The position numbers and the translations under genes are program-made. A stretch of 64,000 nucleotides of DNA from G963666535 sp963666535. GTDB lineage: Bacteria; Bacillota; Clostridia; Oscillospirales; Oscillospiraceae. Positions 8,517-16,398 of the stretch are shown one piece after another; the first letter of the stretch is position 1, and the number at the start of each line of letters is the position of its first letter. The stretch spans positions 992,001 to 1,056,000 of the forward strand of contig OY762913.1 in the NCBI GenBank assembly GCA_963666535.1, written 5' to 3'. Below the pieces are notes generated by a model that did no database searches, was not told where the DNA came from, and saw only the letters and a list, made by a program, of their open reading frames with translations.

Positions 8517-11120
8517 TTATCGCATGGCATATTCAGGCGGGATGATCCCGTCCCCGGCGGAGGCGGCGGGGACGGGGGCATTACTCCCGCGACCCTGCTC
8601 CGGTGGAGGGGCGTTGGGTAAAATTTTTCCTTGTTCCACCAAATGAATGAAAAGCTGGCCCAACTTTGGATCAAATTGAGTGCCGAGATTACGCCGGATT
8701 TCATCCAGGGCCTGCTCCACAGACATGGCGTCCCGATAGGCGCGGTGGGAGGTCATGGCATCAAAAGAGTCGGCCAGACAGAGACAGCGGGCGCCGATTG
8801 GAATGCTTTCTCCCGCCAGATGCCGGGGATAGCCCATGCCGTCCCAGCGCTCGTGGTGTCCGATGGCGGATGGGATGACGTAAGTAAGAGAGGGGAGATA
8901 GCGGATCATGGAGATGGAAAGCTGAACGTGTTCTTTCATGATCGCATACTCCTCGGGAGTCAGTGGGGCGGCCTTGGTAAGGATGGCTTCCGGGATGCCG
9001 ATTTTGCCGATGTCATGCAGCAGACCGGCCTGCCGGATGATCTCCACATGTTCGGCATCCAAGGGGATGCTCTCTGCCAGAACGGCGGCATAGGTTGCCA
9101 CGTTGCTGGAATGACTGAAGGTGTAGTGATCCTTGGCATCGATGGCGGCGGTGAGGGCATAAATGGTGGGCAGCGAGTTTTCACCCAGCTGATGTTTGTC
9201 ATAAAAGGCGGCGTTGCGGTCGGGCTGCGCCAGCATGGGGGAATAGGTGACGATACGATTCTTACCGGATTTTTTCGCGCTGTAAACGGCCATGTTGGCA
9301 TAGGTAATCAGCTCGTCCAGCGTGGAGGCAGAGGAGGGGTAGGCACAAACCCCTGCGCTGACCGTCAGCACCCGGGTGCCGGCTGAGGGGGCGGACACCG
9401 CAATCCAGTTCCGAATGGCGGCGGCATCGTCACAAGCGGTATGGGCGCTGCCCATGGGATAGAACACCGCGAACTCTTTTCCACCGTAGCGGGCGATGAT
9501 GCCCCGGGAGCCGATGTGGGCACGGAGCGCGTCGGCAAAGGCCCCGAGCGCGGTGTCCCCCTCCAGAGAGCCATATAGCTCATTATAAAGGCGGAAGTCG
9601 TCCAAGCTGAACAAGATAAGGGTGGCGCAGTCATGCTTTGACAGTTCAAAAGCCTCGCGGATGCGCTCGTGAAAATAACCACGGTTCCACAGACCGGTGA
9701 GACTGTCCTGCCTGGCCTTGTTCTGCATATCAGTGTAGAGCGAGGCGTTTTTCAGTGCGATGGACAAAATGGCGGCGGCGGACTCCAACAGCGTGATTTC
9801 AGACACGGGGAAGGAGTCGCTTTTATCGGGTGCGGAAAACATGGTGATACCGGCCAGCGTGTCGTCGCATTTCAGCGGAAGAATGAAGTCCACCTTTAGC
9901 GCCGTGATGGCGCGCTTTTCTTCCTCCCACATGGACTTGTACAGCCGCGTTTTCTGGAAGTCACGGTAGTAGATGCCCCGATCATTGCCCGCCAGCCACT
10001 GCACCAGGGGGTGCTGTCTGCTCAGAGAGAAGGAACGATCCCTAAGGGTTTGGGTGCAGGCGGACACCTCGTAAAGTTCGGTTTTTGGCTGATACAGCAG
10101 AATATATGCCAGACGAGAGGTGCTGTTATCAGAAAGAAACTCCCGGTAGACGGTTAGAATTTCAGTGGTGTCCAGTGTCCGGCTGATGTGGTTGCTGAAA
10201 TCTTTCAGATGGGCATCCTGTACTTCCTGCCGCTTGACGAACAGACTGTTCATGAGCTTGCGGGTGATGGTGTAGACCAAAGAGGTCAGCAGGGAAAATG
10301 CCACGGCGATCACAATGGTCTTATACGCAAGGTAATCCGGAAACAGGGCGGTGAAGAAATAATCCACACCGGAATAGGCACTGAGCAGAATGCAGGTGGT
10401 GAAAATCGCAGCCAGCAGATAAGAGGAACTGTTAGATGCCATTTGTGTCAGTGTAATGATTCGCTTCCGGTACAGAGCGTAATATAGAAAAATAGCGTTG
10501 ATGCCGCAGGCAAAGGTGTCGGTCGGCAACGAGACCATAGAGGGCAGAACGGATATGGTTACACCCAGAAACATGATGCACACGCCGATAAACAGCGGCA
10601 GGAAGTGATCGAGCGGAATCAGCTCCTTTTTGATGCTGTGGCTGCAGATGCGAAAGGCCAGAACCAGGGTCAAAACGGCAAGCACAATGGGGATCACGGA
10701 CCACCAAGATGCCTGAAAGTCAAAGAAGGGATGCCCGTGCACCATAGTAACCCGAGGGTTTTTGATAAAAACATGCATAAGGTTGAGCGCGGCAACGATC
10801 ACCCAGGCGATGAGCAGAGAGATGCGGGTGAAGACACGGTTGGCGCTGCAAAACCGATCTACAAAATTGTAGAGGAAAAACGGAACCAGGAAAATTGCAG
10901 TGATGGAGACTTCGTACCAGAAATCCGCGCCGGGCAGCATGCCCATGCGCATGAACAGAGAGCCAGCTGTCCAGGCAATAAAGATGGCCAGCAGGTGCAG
11001 AAAGGAATTAATAACCTTGTCCTTTTTAGCGCTCAGGCAGGTGAGAAACAGGAAAATATTGCACAGCATGGACAATAGGGGGACGACGATAAATAGCTTG
11101 GCGTTGAGCAGCTCGGTCAT
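8517..11120 (-). CDS. Membrane protein with GAF-like, GGDEF (degenerate) and HD-GYP domains
   Basis: 867 residues. About eight hydrophobic segments occupy residues 1-300 (a histidine-kinase-N/7TM-type sensor). A GAF-like region (~320-470) and a coiled linker lead to a GGDEF domain opening with DSLTGLWNR; its signature reads GGKEF, with Lys in place of the metal-binding Asp/Glu, so cyclase activity is doubtful. An HD-GYP domain follows (~650-840) with HDIGKIGIP and HHERWDGMGYP intact, predicting cyclic-di-GMP hydrolysis. A Pro-rich tail ends the protein. Its ATG overlaps the stop of the GH3 gene (ATGA), so it is the last, coupled gene of a four-gene operon. Alternative: a ligand-controlled effector rather than an active phosphodiesterase. 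Confidence 0.9.
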   Translation of the reverse strand: MTELLNAKLFIVVPLLSMLCNIFLFLTCLSAKKDKVINSFLHLLAIFIAWTAGSLFMRMGMLPGADFWYEVSITAIFLVPFFLYNFVDRFCSANRVFTRISLLIAWVIVAALNLMHVFIKNPRVTMVHGHPFFDFQASWWSVIPIVLAVLTLVLAFRICSHSIKKELIPLDHFLPLFIGVCIMFLGVTISVLPSMVSLPTDTFACGINAIFLYYALYRKRIITLTQMASNSSSYLLAAIFTTCILLSAYSGVDYFFTALFPDYLAYKTIVIAVAFSLLTSLVYTITRKLMNSLFVKRQEVQDAHLKDFSNHISRTLDTTEILTVYREFLSDNSTSRLAYILLYQPKTELYEVSACTQTLRDRSFSLSRQHPLVQWLAGNDRGIYYRDFQKTRLYKSMWEEEKRAITALKVDFILPLKCDDTLAGITMFSAPDKSDSFPVSEITLLESAAAILSIALKNASLYTDMQNKARQDSLTGLWNRGYFHERIREAFELSKHDCATLILFSLDDFRLYNELYGSLEGDTALGAFADALRAHIGSRGIIARYGGKEFAVFYPMGSAHTACDDAAAIRNWIAVSAPSAGTRVLTVSAGVCAYPSSASTLDELITYANMAVYSAKKSGKNRIVTYSPMLAQPDRNAAFYDKHQLGENSLPTIYALTAAIDAKDHYTFSHSSNVATYAAVLAESIPLDAEHVEIIRQAGLLHDIGKIGIPEAILTKAAPLTPEEYAIMKEHVQLSISMIRYLPSLTYVIPSAIGHHERWDGMGYPRHLAGESIPIGARCLCLADSFDAMTSHRAYRDAMSVEQALDEIRRNLGTQFDPKLGQLFIHLVEQGKILPNAPPPEQGRGSNAPVPAASAGDGIIPPEYAMR

Positions 11121-12763
11121 GTGCAGATGCCACCTCCCGCCAATAAGCAGCCATCCCGGCAGCGAAGGAGGTTGAGAACCCGTTCTTTGGGGGGGTTGAT
11201 GCGGGGGAAGTAATCGCCGGAGATGGTTTTGTATTCCTCAATCACTCCGGCTTTGAGCACGGTGACCTGCAGCGGATCTACGCCCAACAGCTTTTTCAGA
11301 TCGGTATAATCGCCGTCGTGATAACGGAAATAGATGCTCAGGTGCTGCTCAATGATCTCCCGGCTGGCAACGGCATTTTGGCGGGCGCTGGGCTCCAGCT
11401 CCACATAAAGATGGAGGTAAGAGTGGTTGTTCTCGTCGTATTCCTTCAGCGCGAACCAGTCGTGGACGGGCAGACAGGAAAGCTCGATCACATTGCGAAT
11501 CTCCCGCTCGGTAATGCGGGTGAAGCCGGCGATGTCGATGATGGTGGGGACGCGATCCACATACTGAAACTGAGGGACATCAAGCCCATCATTGGGGTTT
11601 TTCAGACGCAGGCACCGGTATACATCGCCCACACGATAGCGCGCGAACGCGCCGCCCTTAAGCGAGGTGATGACAAGCTCGTAGTTTTGGTTGGGGACCA
11701 GTTCGTTCATCAAATAGGTGTGTGGCACATAGGAAGGGTCTTGCAGGTTGCGGCGCATCTCGGTTTCGGGAATGAACTCGTAGAAATTGGCGTCGGGGAA
11801 CAGCACCAGTCCGTCACGACTCCAGGTTTCGGTGCCCATGCAGGAAGGCTCGGTACCGCCGGAAAGCTCCAGCGGGCGGCGGCCCCACATGGACTCCAAC
11901 TCGTCCTTGTACAAGGCGCTGTCGGTTCCGACGCAGACGAAACCATCCAGCTTGAACAGATCCCGGGGAAGGATCTGAGTGCCATCCCGGTGGGCGCGGT
12001 ACAGAGCGGACAGCAGGCGGAAGAGCATGGTGACAGACATACCGGACAGGTGAGAGCCTTTTTTCTGGTGGGACGCACCGGCACCAAGAGAGGTTAAATT
12101 ACGGCTTGCGCCATACAGCACGCTGCTCATGCCGAAGAAGAGATTCATGCCTCCCTTCAGGCCCAGTTCATAGCCGCGCTTGCTTTGCTGGCTGAAGGAG
12201 AGCTTGCGGGCCTCTTGGAGGGAGGGGAGAAACCGCAGTTTAAATTCCGGCGCGATCAGGTCGGGAAACAGCCCGGTCGCATAGGGCATGGGAGCCAGAC
12301 TATACAGACAGCGGATGCCCGATTTTACGTTGAAGTGGCCCTTTTGGTTGCTGGTGGACAGCAGCATGGCGGCCAGAATATTTGTGGTGTAAGCATCCAG
12401 CATGCCCTGGGAGTAGGGGGCCCATTTGGAGGGGAAGTCGCCGCCCTCCCAGGTGGTTTTCAGCCAGACAACAGGGGGCGCGGGCAGCATATCCCCCCGT
12501 TTCAGGAGGAGGATGTCGGCATAGTCGTTGAATGTGGTCAAAGGGACTTGGCGGCGGAATTCATCGGGGCTTTGCGGGACAGTTCCGTTGAACAGCCGAT
12601 TGCCCAGCTCACATTTGGAGAGCAGCAAAATTTGCTCCATTAAAAGCCGGTTTTGCGTTTGCGCATACTCGTCCATAGACATATCCAAAAAGCCACAGTA
12701 CTCCTGCCATATTTCTCCCGCTGGGCACTTTTTGAGTTTTGTCTCGAAGTTCATACCGCTCAT
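11117..12763 (-). CDS. GH3-family acyl-adenylate-forming protein
   Basis: About 548 residues. GH3 proteins (ANL superfamily) adenylate carboxylic acids and join them to amino acids or other nucleophiles. Visible: the GGTEP segment before a LFPDANFYEFIPE strand, ELVITSLKGGAFARYRVGD (the conserved YRxGD loop), and a C-terminal domain from VPTIIDIAGFTRITEREI. The usual first ATP loop (SGTTG) is replaced by a WEGGDFPSKW stretch. The start is taken at the ATG 12763 (or 12754) with GGGAAAG upstream; the frame stays open further upstream but there overlaps the preceding gene. It follows the ICMT-like gene by 31 nt and overlaps the GGDEF gene by ATGA. Substrate unknown. Confidence 0.82.
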   Translation of the reverse strand: MSGMNFETKLKKCPAGEIWQEYCGFLDMSMDEYAQTQNRLLMEQILLLSKCELGNRLFNGTVPQSPDEFRRQVPLTTFNDYADILLLKRGDMLPAPPVVWLKTTWEGGDFPSKWAPYSQGMLDAYTTNILAAMLLSTSNQKGHFNVKSGIRCLYSLAPMPYATGLFPDLIAPEFKLRFLPSLQEARKLSFSQQSKRGYELGLKGGMNLFFGMSSVLYGASRNLTSLGAGASHQKKGSHLSGMSVTMLFRLLSALYRAHRDGTQILPRDLFKLDGFVCVGTDSALYKDELESMWGRRPLELSGGTEPSCMGTETWSRDGLVLFPDANFYEFIPETEMRRNLQDPSYVPHTYLMNELVPNQNYELVITSLKGGAFARYRVGDVYRCLRLKNPNDGLDVPQFQYVDRVPTIIDIAGFTRITEREIRNVIELSCLPVHDWFALKEYDENNHSYLHLYVELEPSARQNAVASREIIEQHLSIYFRYHDGDYTDLKKLLGVDPLQVTVLKAGVIEEYKTISGDYFPRINPPKERVLNLLRCRDGCLLAGGGICT

Positions 12764-12794
12764 CTCTTTCCCGGTTAAAATGGAACCGCAGGGA

Positions 12795-13358
12795 TTACTG
12801 CTTGTGAAAACAAGCGCGCAGACTTGTGCGGGTTGGAAGCAGGAAAGGCGTGGTGGCTTGATAGACCTTATAGTCCACAATGGAGCGGGGGAACACATAA
12901 CCGTCCTGCCATATGACGTAGAGAAGATCCAGCGCCGTGAACAGAAGAAACGCCAGAAAGGAGACTGAAGTTCCGCATAACAGCCAGAAGAATAAGTAAA
13001 ACAGAGCCAGGCACCATACGCCGGGATGGCGGCACAGCGCATAAATGCCACTGCTGACCAAAGCGTGTTCCTTGCCGGTGGCGTAGGAAGCGGACAGCGG
13101 CAGCGCAAAAAATAGTGTGTACACCAAAAACGACAGTGCCCCGAAGCAGCCGAGCAGCTGTGCGGTTTTTAAGACGGGAAACGCCAATAACTGTTGAAAG
13201 GGGCCCGCATTCAAAAGCAGGGCAAGGGTGGCGCCGGCCAGCATCATCCCACCACAGGCAAAGGCAATGGCCCCCAATCGACCGTTGCCCCGCAGTTTCA
13301 CCAAGTCAGACAAGGCGAAGGGAAGAAAGGCCAGACAGCCGATGAGGAGGGCAATCAT
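12795..13358 (-). CDS. ICMT/PEMT-like membrane methyltransferase
   Basis: 187 residues with five or so hydrophobic helices. The C-terminal half has the isoprenylcysteine carboxyl methyltransferase/phospholipid methyltransferase pattern: GIYALCRHPGVWCL (the RHP SAM-binding motif) and, after the last helices, a Asp-Gly-Tyr segment before the FPR. It should methylate a lipid or a lipid-like carboxylate/amine at the membrane with SAM. The ATG at 13358 overlaps the DegV stop (ATGA) and has GGGAGGAAA upstream. Family assignment rests on the motif and topology; the substrate is unknown and may come from the GH3 enzyme next door. Confidence 0.72.
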   Translation of the reverse strand: MIALLIGCLAFLPFALSDLVKLRGNGRLGAIAFACGGMMLAGATLALLLNAGPFQQLLAFPVLKTAQLLGCFGALSFLVYTLFFALPLSASYATGKEHALVSSGIYALCRHPGVWCLALFYLFFWLLCGTSVSFLAFLLFTALDLLYVIWQDGYVFPRSIVDYKVYQATTPFLLPTRTSLRACFHKQ

Positions 13359-14209
13359 GCATTTTCCTCCCGAAAGGCGATGCCGACGCAACCGGTGCCG
13401 GTGTAGATGCCGATGACAGCACCCACCCAGCCGATGTGGACCGTTGCGTCAGGGTCAATCGTCAGGATGGTTTCCGCCACCTGATGGGCCAGTTTCTCGC
13501 GGTCTGCGTGGAAGACAAAGACCTCACCGCCCCGGCGGGCCTCGGTTCGATAATGGTCAATGACCTTGCTTAGTCCCTCATCAAATCCGCGGACAATGCC
13601 GGTGTCACGCACCAGCCCGTCGCGAAACATCAGAACCGGCTTTACTCCCAAAAGGTCAGCCGCCAGCACCCGGATGGCACCCACGCGACCGCCCTTTTTC
13701 GCGTTTTGAAGGGACTCCAGCAAAAAATAGACACCGATATGCTCCTTCATTTCGTCCAGTCCGGCAAGGATGGCGGGGGCATCCATACCCTCACCCGCAA
13801 GACGGGCGGCTTCCTGCACCAACAGAGCAAGCCCATAGGAGACCTGCAGAGAGTCATAGAGATAAAGTTTTGGGGAAAACCCCTCTTCCACCAGCATATC
13901 TCGGGCGATGCAGGCGGTGCTGTGCGCGCCGGACATTTTACTGGTCAGGTTAATGCAGATAATTTCGTCGTAATCCTGGGCGGTGCGGAAATAAGCCTGG
14001 AACGCGGCAATGTTCGGGTGGGATGTGGTGGGCAGCACCGTTTCCTCTGCCAGTTTTTGATAAAGGGTGGGGGGATCGATGTCCACGGCGTTGCGGTAGG
14101 GCGTTTCCCCGAACAGCAAAATGTCTGGGATCATGGAGACGCCCAGCTTCTCCAGCTGCGCGGGCGTGAGATCGGCGGCAGAATTGGTGAAGATTTTGAC
14201 ACGAGACAA
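13355..14209 (-). CDS. DegV family fatty-acid-binding protein
   Basis: 284 residues from a TTG at 14209, which has AAAGGGGG nine nt upstream and starts the family N-terminus (SRVKIFTNSAADL). The upstream open frame lacks a ribosome site. DegV/FakB-type proteins bind one fatty acid and, with FakA, present it for phosphorylation. Visible family blocks: TSHPNIAAFQ, ICINLTSKMSGAHSTA, and GGRVGA. No fakA is nearby. It is the first gene of the operon that continues with the ICMT-like, GH3 and GGDEF/HD-GYP genes. Confidence 0.88.
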   Translation of the reverse strand: MSRVKIFTNSAADLTPAQLEKLGVSMIPDILLFGETPYRNAVDIDPPTLYQKLAEETVLPTTSHPNIAAFQAYFRTAQDYDEIICINLTSKMSGAHSTACIARDMLVEEGFSPKLYLYDSLQVSYGLALLVQEAARLAGEGMDAPAILAGLDEMKEHIGVYFLLESLQNAKKGGRVGAIRVLAADLLGVKPVLMFRDGLVRDTGIVRGFDEGLSKVIDHYRTEARRGGEVFVFHADREKLAHQVAETILTIDPDATVHIGWVGAVIGIYTGTGCVGIAFREENA

Positions 14210-14370
14210 CGGAAGCGACCCCCTTTGTGCGGAATTTACAAAAAATGGAACAATAACAGCAAAATGGTAATGATACAACAAATTTATTATAAAGGATGGT
14301 ACGAATAATTTCCAGTACTATGTTTCGTGTTTATTTGTCAAAAAAGCGCAAACTCCAGACAAAGGACAAG

Positions 14371-14406
14371 GAAAACAGCGTATCGCATTTGCGATACGCT
14401 GTTTTC
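14371..14406. terminator. Long perfect hairpin, terminator of SPFH operon
   Basis: 16-bp perfect stem GAAAACAGCGTATCGC / GCGATACGCTGTTTTC with loop ATTT. It lies 50 nt after the last gene of the 17712-14456 minus-strand operon and is symmetric enough to work in both directions. Confidence 0.8.
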
Positions 14407-14455
14407 AAGTTCAAGGACCCAGATTTTCATTCATGATGCAAGGCGGCGATTTTTA

Positions 14456-15121
14456 TTACTTGAGTGGGGAGCCGCAATATTCACATTCGCCGGTGCCATC
14501 ACCATTGCCTGTACATTGGGCGCCACAGTTTTTGCAGATGACGGGTTGTGGTGTGTCGGGGATATCGTCAAAGATCAGGCGCGTTTCCACATGAATGACT
14601 TGGGTTGGTTGCACCACGACTTCGGAATTGGTATAGGGAAAGCGTATGCCGTCGAAATAGCCTGCCCGACGCATTCTTTTCAAGTCGGCCTCCACCTGGT
14701 CAATAGGGCGGGAGAATTTATCCGCAAGAGCATCGGGTGAGCCGAAATCATCATAGACGATGCAATCGAGGTACTTTTGATACTTGCGTCCCTGCTTGAT
14801 CTTACTGATTCCGAGGAGCAGCATCAGTAATGTACCTGACGCAAAGAACAGCGTAGAGATTATGTAAGTGTACTGCAGTGAAGGAGCGCCTGTGGTCATT
14901 CTTAGTTCATCCCCAAGGCAGCACATGGAAAGATATGTCCAAAAGGCAAAATAACTTGAACAGATGGTGAGGATCACGCCGTGCTTGTAAACAGAGGCGC
15001 GTTCGGTGCTTATTTTTATCAGAAGAAAGATGATACCGAGGGGGGGGATGCAAAGGTAGGCAGCGATGACGGCACCCCAGGTGAACTTTGATGGCGTGGT
15101 GGTTTGATTACTGTCTGACAT
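14456..15121 (-). CDS. Membrane protein with cytoplasmic helical domain and C-terminal zinc ribbon
   Basis: 221 residues: three to four transmembrane helices (about 12-110), then a soluble region with a helix-turn-helix-like block (YDDFGSPDALADKFSRPIDQVEADLKRM in outline) ending RRAGYFDGI, and a terminal zinc ribbon CKNCGAQ...CEYCGSPL. The soluble block and ribbon match those of the neighbour 15134-15697 (MLKKGYFAGA; CKGCGA...CEFCGS), so the two are paralogues. It is the last gene of the SPFH operon. I do not recognise a named family. The layout recalls the B. subtilis ydjGHI membrane-stress cluster. Function inferred only from context: membrane quality or stress. Confidence 0.75.
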   Translation of the reverse strand: MSDSNQTTTPSKFTWGAVIAAYLCIPPLGIIFLLIKISTERASVYKHGVILTICSSYFAFWTYLSMCCLGDELRMTTGAPSLQYTYIISTLFFASGTLLMLLLGISKIKQGRKYQKYLDCIVYDDFGSPDALADKFSRPIDQVEADLKRMRRAGYFDGIRFPYTNSEVVVQPTQVIHVETRLIFDDIPDTPQPVICKNCGAQCTGNGDGTGECEYCGSPLK

Positions 15122-15133
15122 AGTTCACACTCC

Positions 15134-15697
15134 CTACGCCCGCAGTTGGGAACCACAAAATTCACATTCTCCGATAGAATCTGCGGCAATTTTGTTGGTC
15201 GCTCCACAGCCTTTGCAGACCACGGTTTGATACGTGGCGGAGTCGGAAGCGGAATGGAAGGAGATGGTTTGGGACGTGGCAGCCACAACCTCGGAAGGAA
15301 GGACCAGACAGTTGGTCTGGTTGTCAATGTATGCACCGGCGAAGTATCCTTTTTTGAGCATCTGCTCCATATTGGCCCGCACAACATCCACAGACGAGTT
15401 TGTGGCGGATGCGACGCAGTCCAGACAATGGTGGGGGTCGGCGGAAAGGGCGGCGACGTATGATTTAAACAATTGAATTAACTTGCCGCTCTTTCGCCCA
15501 CGAAGGATCATACCTATCCCCAGGGCAAGGATGACCAGGAGAAAGATAATCGCGGGCCCGTCCCCGGGGGCATACATCGTCGCTCCGACCAGAAGCATTA
15601 GACCACAGAAGAAGGTGAGAAATGATCCTAAAATAAATTGCAATTTGGATAAAATTGTGCCAATGAGAACAGCGGATTTACCATTTTTCTTGCCCAT
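15134..15697 (-). CDS. Membrane protein, paralogue of 14456-15121, with zinc ribbon
   Basis: 187 residues: two N-terminal hydrophobic hairpins (about 18-66), a winged-helix-like soluble part in which SVDVVRANMEQMLKKGYFAGA aligns with the neighbour, and a C-terminal ribbon CKGCGATNKIAADSIGECEFCGS. The ATG at 15697 shares its A with the TAA of the preceding gene (TAATG), so translation is coupled. The repeated architecture of membrane anchor, helical domain and ribbon suggests two subunits of one membrane assembly with the SPFH protein. No catalytic motif is visible. Confidence 0.75.
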   Translation of the reverse strand: MGKKNGKSAVLIGTILSKLQFILGSFLTFFCGLMLLVGATMYAPGDGPAIIFLLVILALGIGMILRGRKSGKLIQLFKSYVAALSADPHHCLDCVASATNSSVDVVRANMEQMLKKGYFAGAYIDNQTNCLVLPSEVVAATSQTISFHSASDSATYQTVVCKGCGATNKIAADSIGECEFCGSQLRA

Positions 15698-16395
15698 TAT
15701 ATTTGCCCCGCTTTCATGCTTTTTACATCTCGGTTCCGCTGATCAATGACGAAAAGCAGTTCTTTGACGTGCTGGTCAATCAGGGTTTCCTTTTCCGCCG
15801 TATCGCGTTCCAGCAGGGATTGAAGCGCAGTCAGCTTTTCCTGTAGTTCCGCGTCCTTGACGGAAACGGATGCAAAATCGGAAAAGTGAATTGCCTCAGC
15901 GATGCGGCGTAATGGAGCAGCGAACTGCTGGTTGGCGGGGTCCCGTTCCAGTTTCACGGCGAAGTCGTGCAGTGCCTGCATATTGGCGACAGCACATTCG
16001 GTTGCGAGATTGCGCCGGTCAATTCCCTTGCTGCTTGCGGTTAAAACAATTAGAATGATCATACAAACGAGCAAAAGGAGAAGCTGTATCGTAACAAGCA
16101 GCCTTAGATCACTGCGAAAGAACTGAACAAATACCAGGGAAAGGATAACCGATAGCACACCATAAATGGTAAGGATCGAGAAGGCACCGGCACGCAGGAA
16201 GACACCACTGGTTTTAGAAGCAATTTGATCGATAAAAGAAATGCCGCCAAAGAAGATGATTTCCGCCAAAAAGACAAATGCCAATCCGGTCCAGTCAATG
16301 GCCTCGCGGGGGCCTGATATCAGCAAGAAAATCAAAAAGGAAGCAACTAAAACAAGAATTCCAATTACACCGATGATATTTTTTCTGTTGCTCAT
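15697..16395 (-). CDS. Membrane protein with coiled C-terminal domain
   Basis: 232 residues: four hydrophobic segments (about 8-125) followed by a charged helical C-terminal domain of about 100 residues (LERDTAEKETLIDQHVKELL near the end) likely to form a coiled coil in the cytoplasm. It resembles XpaC-like/stress membrane proteins in layout, but I cannot name the family. It sits between the SPFH gene (3-nt gap upstream) and the zinc-ribbon membrane gene (TAATG overlap downstream). Co-translation with both argues for a shared complex. Confidence 0.65.
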   Translation of the reverse strand: MSNRKNIIGVIGILVLVASFLIFLLISGPREAIDWTGLAFVFLAEIIFFGGISFIDQIASKTSGVFLRAGAFSILTIYGVLSVILSLVFVQFFRSDLRLLVTIQLLLLLVCMIILIVLTASSKGIDRRNLATECAVANMQALHDFAVKLERDPANQQFAAPLRRIAEAIHFSDFASVSVKDAELQEKLTALQSLLERDTAEKETLIDQHVKELLFVIDQRNRDVKSMKAGQI

Positions 16396-16398
16396 CGA

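Noticed and set aside
12764..13108. N-terminal extension of the GH3 ORF
   Set aside because: Overlaps the ICMT-like gene in another frame; no family match before residue 1 of the chosen start.
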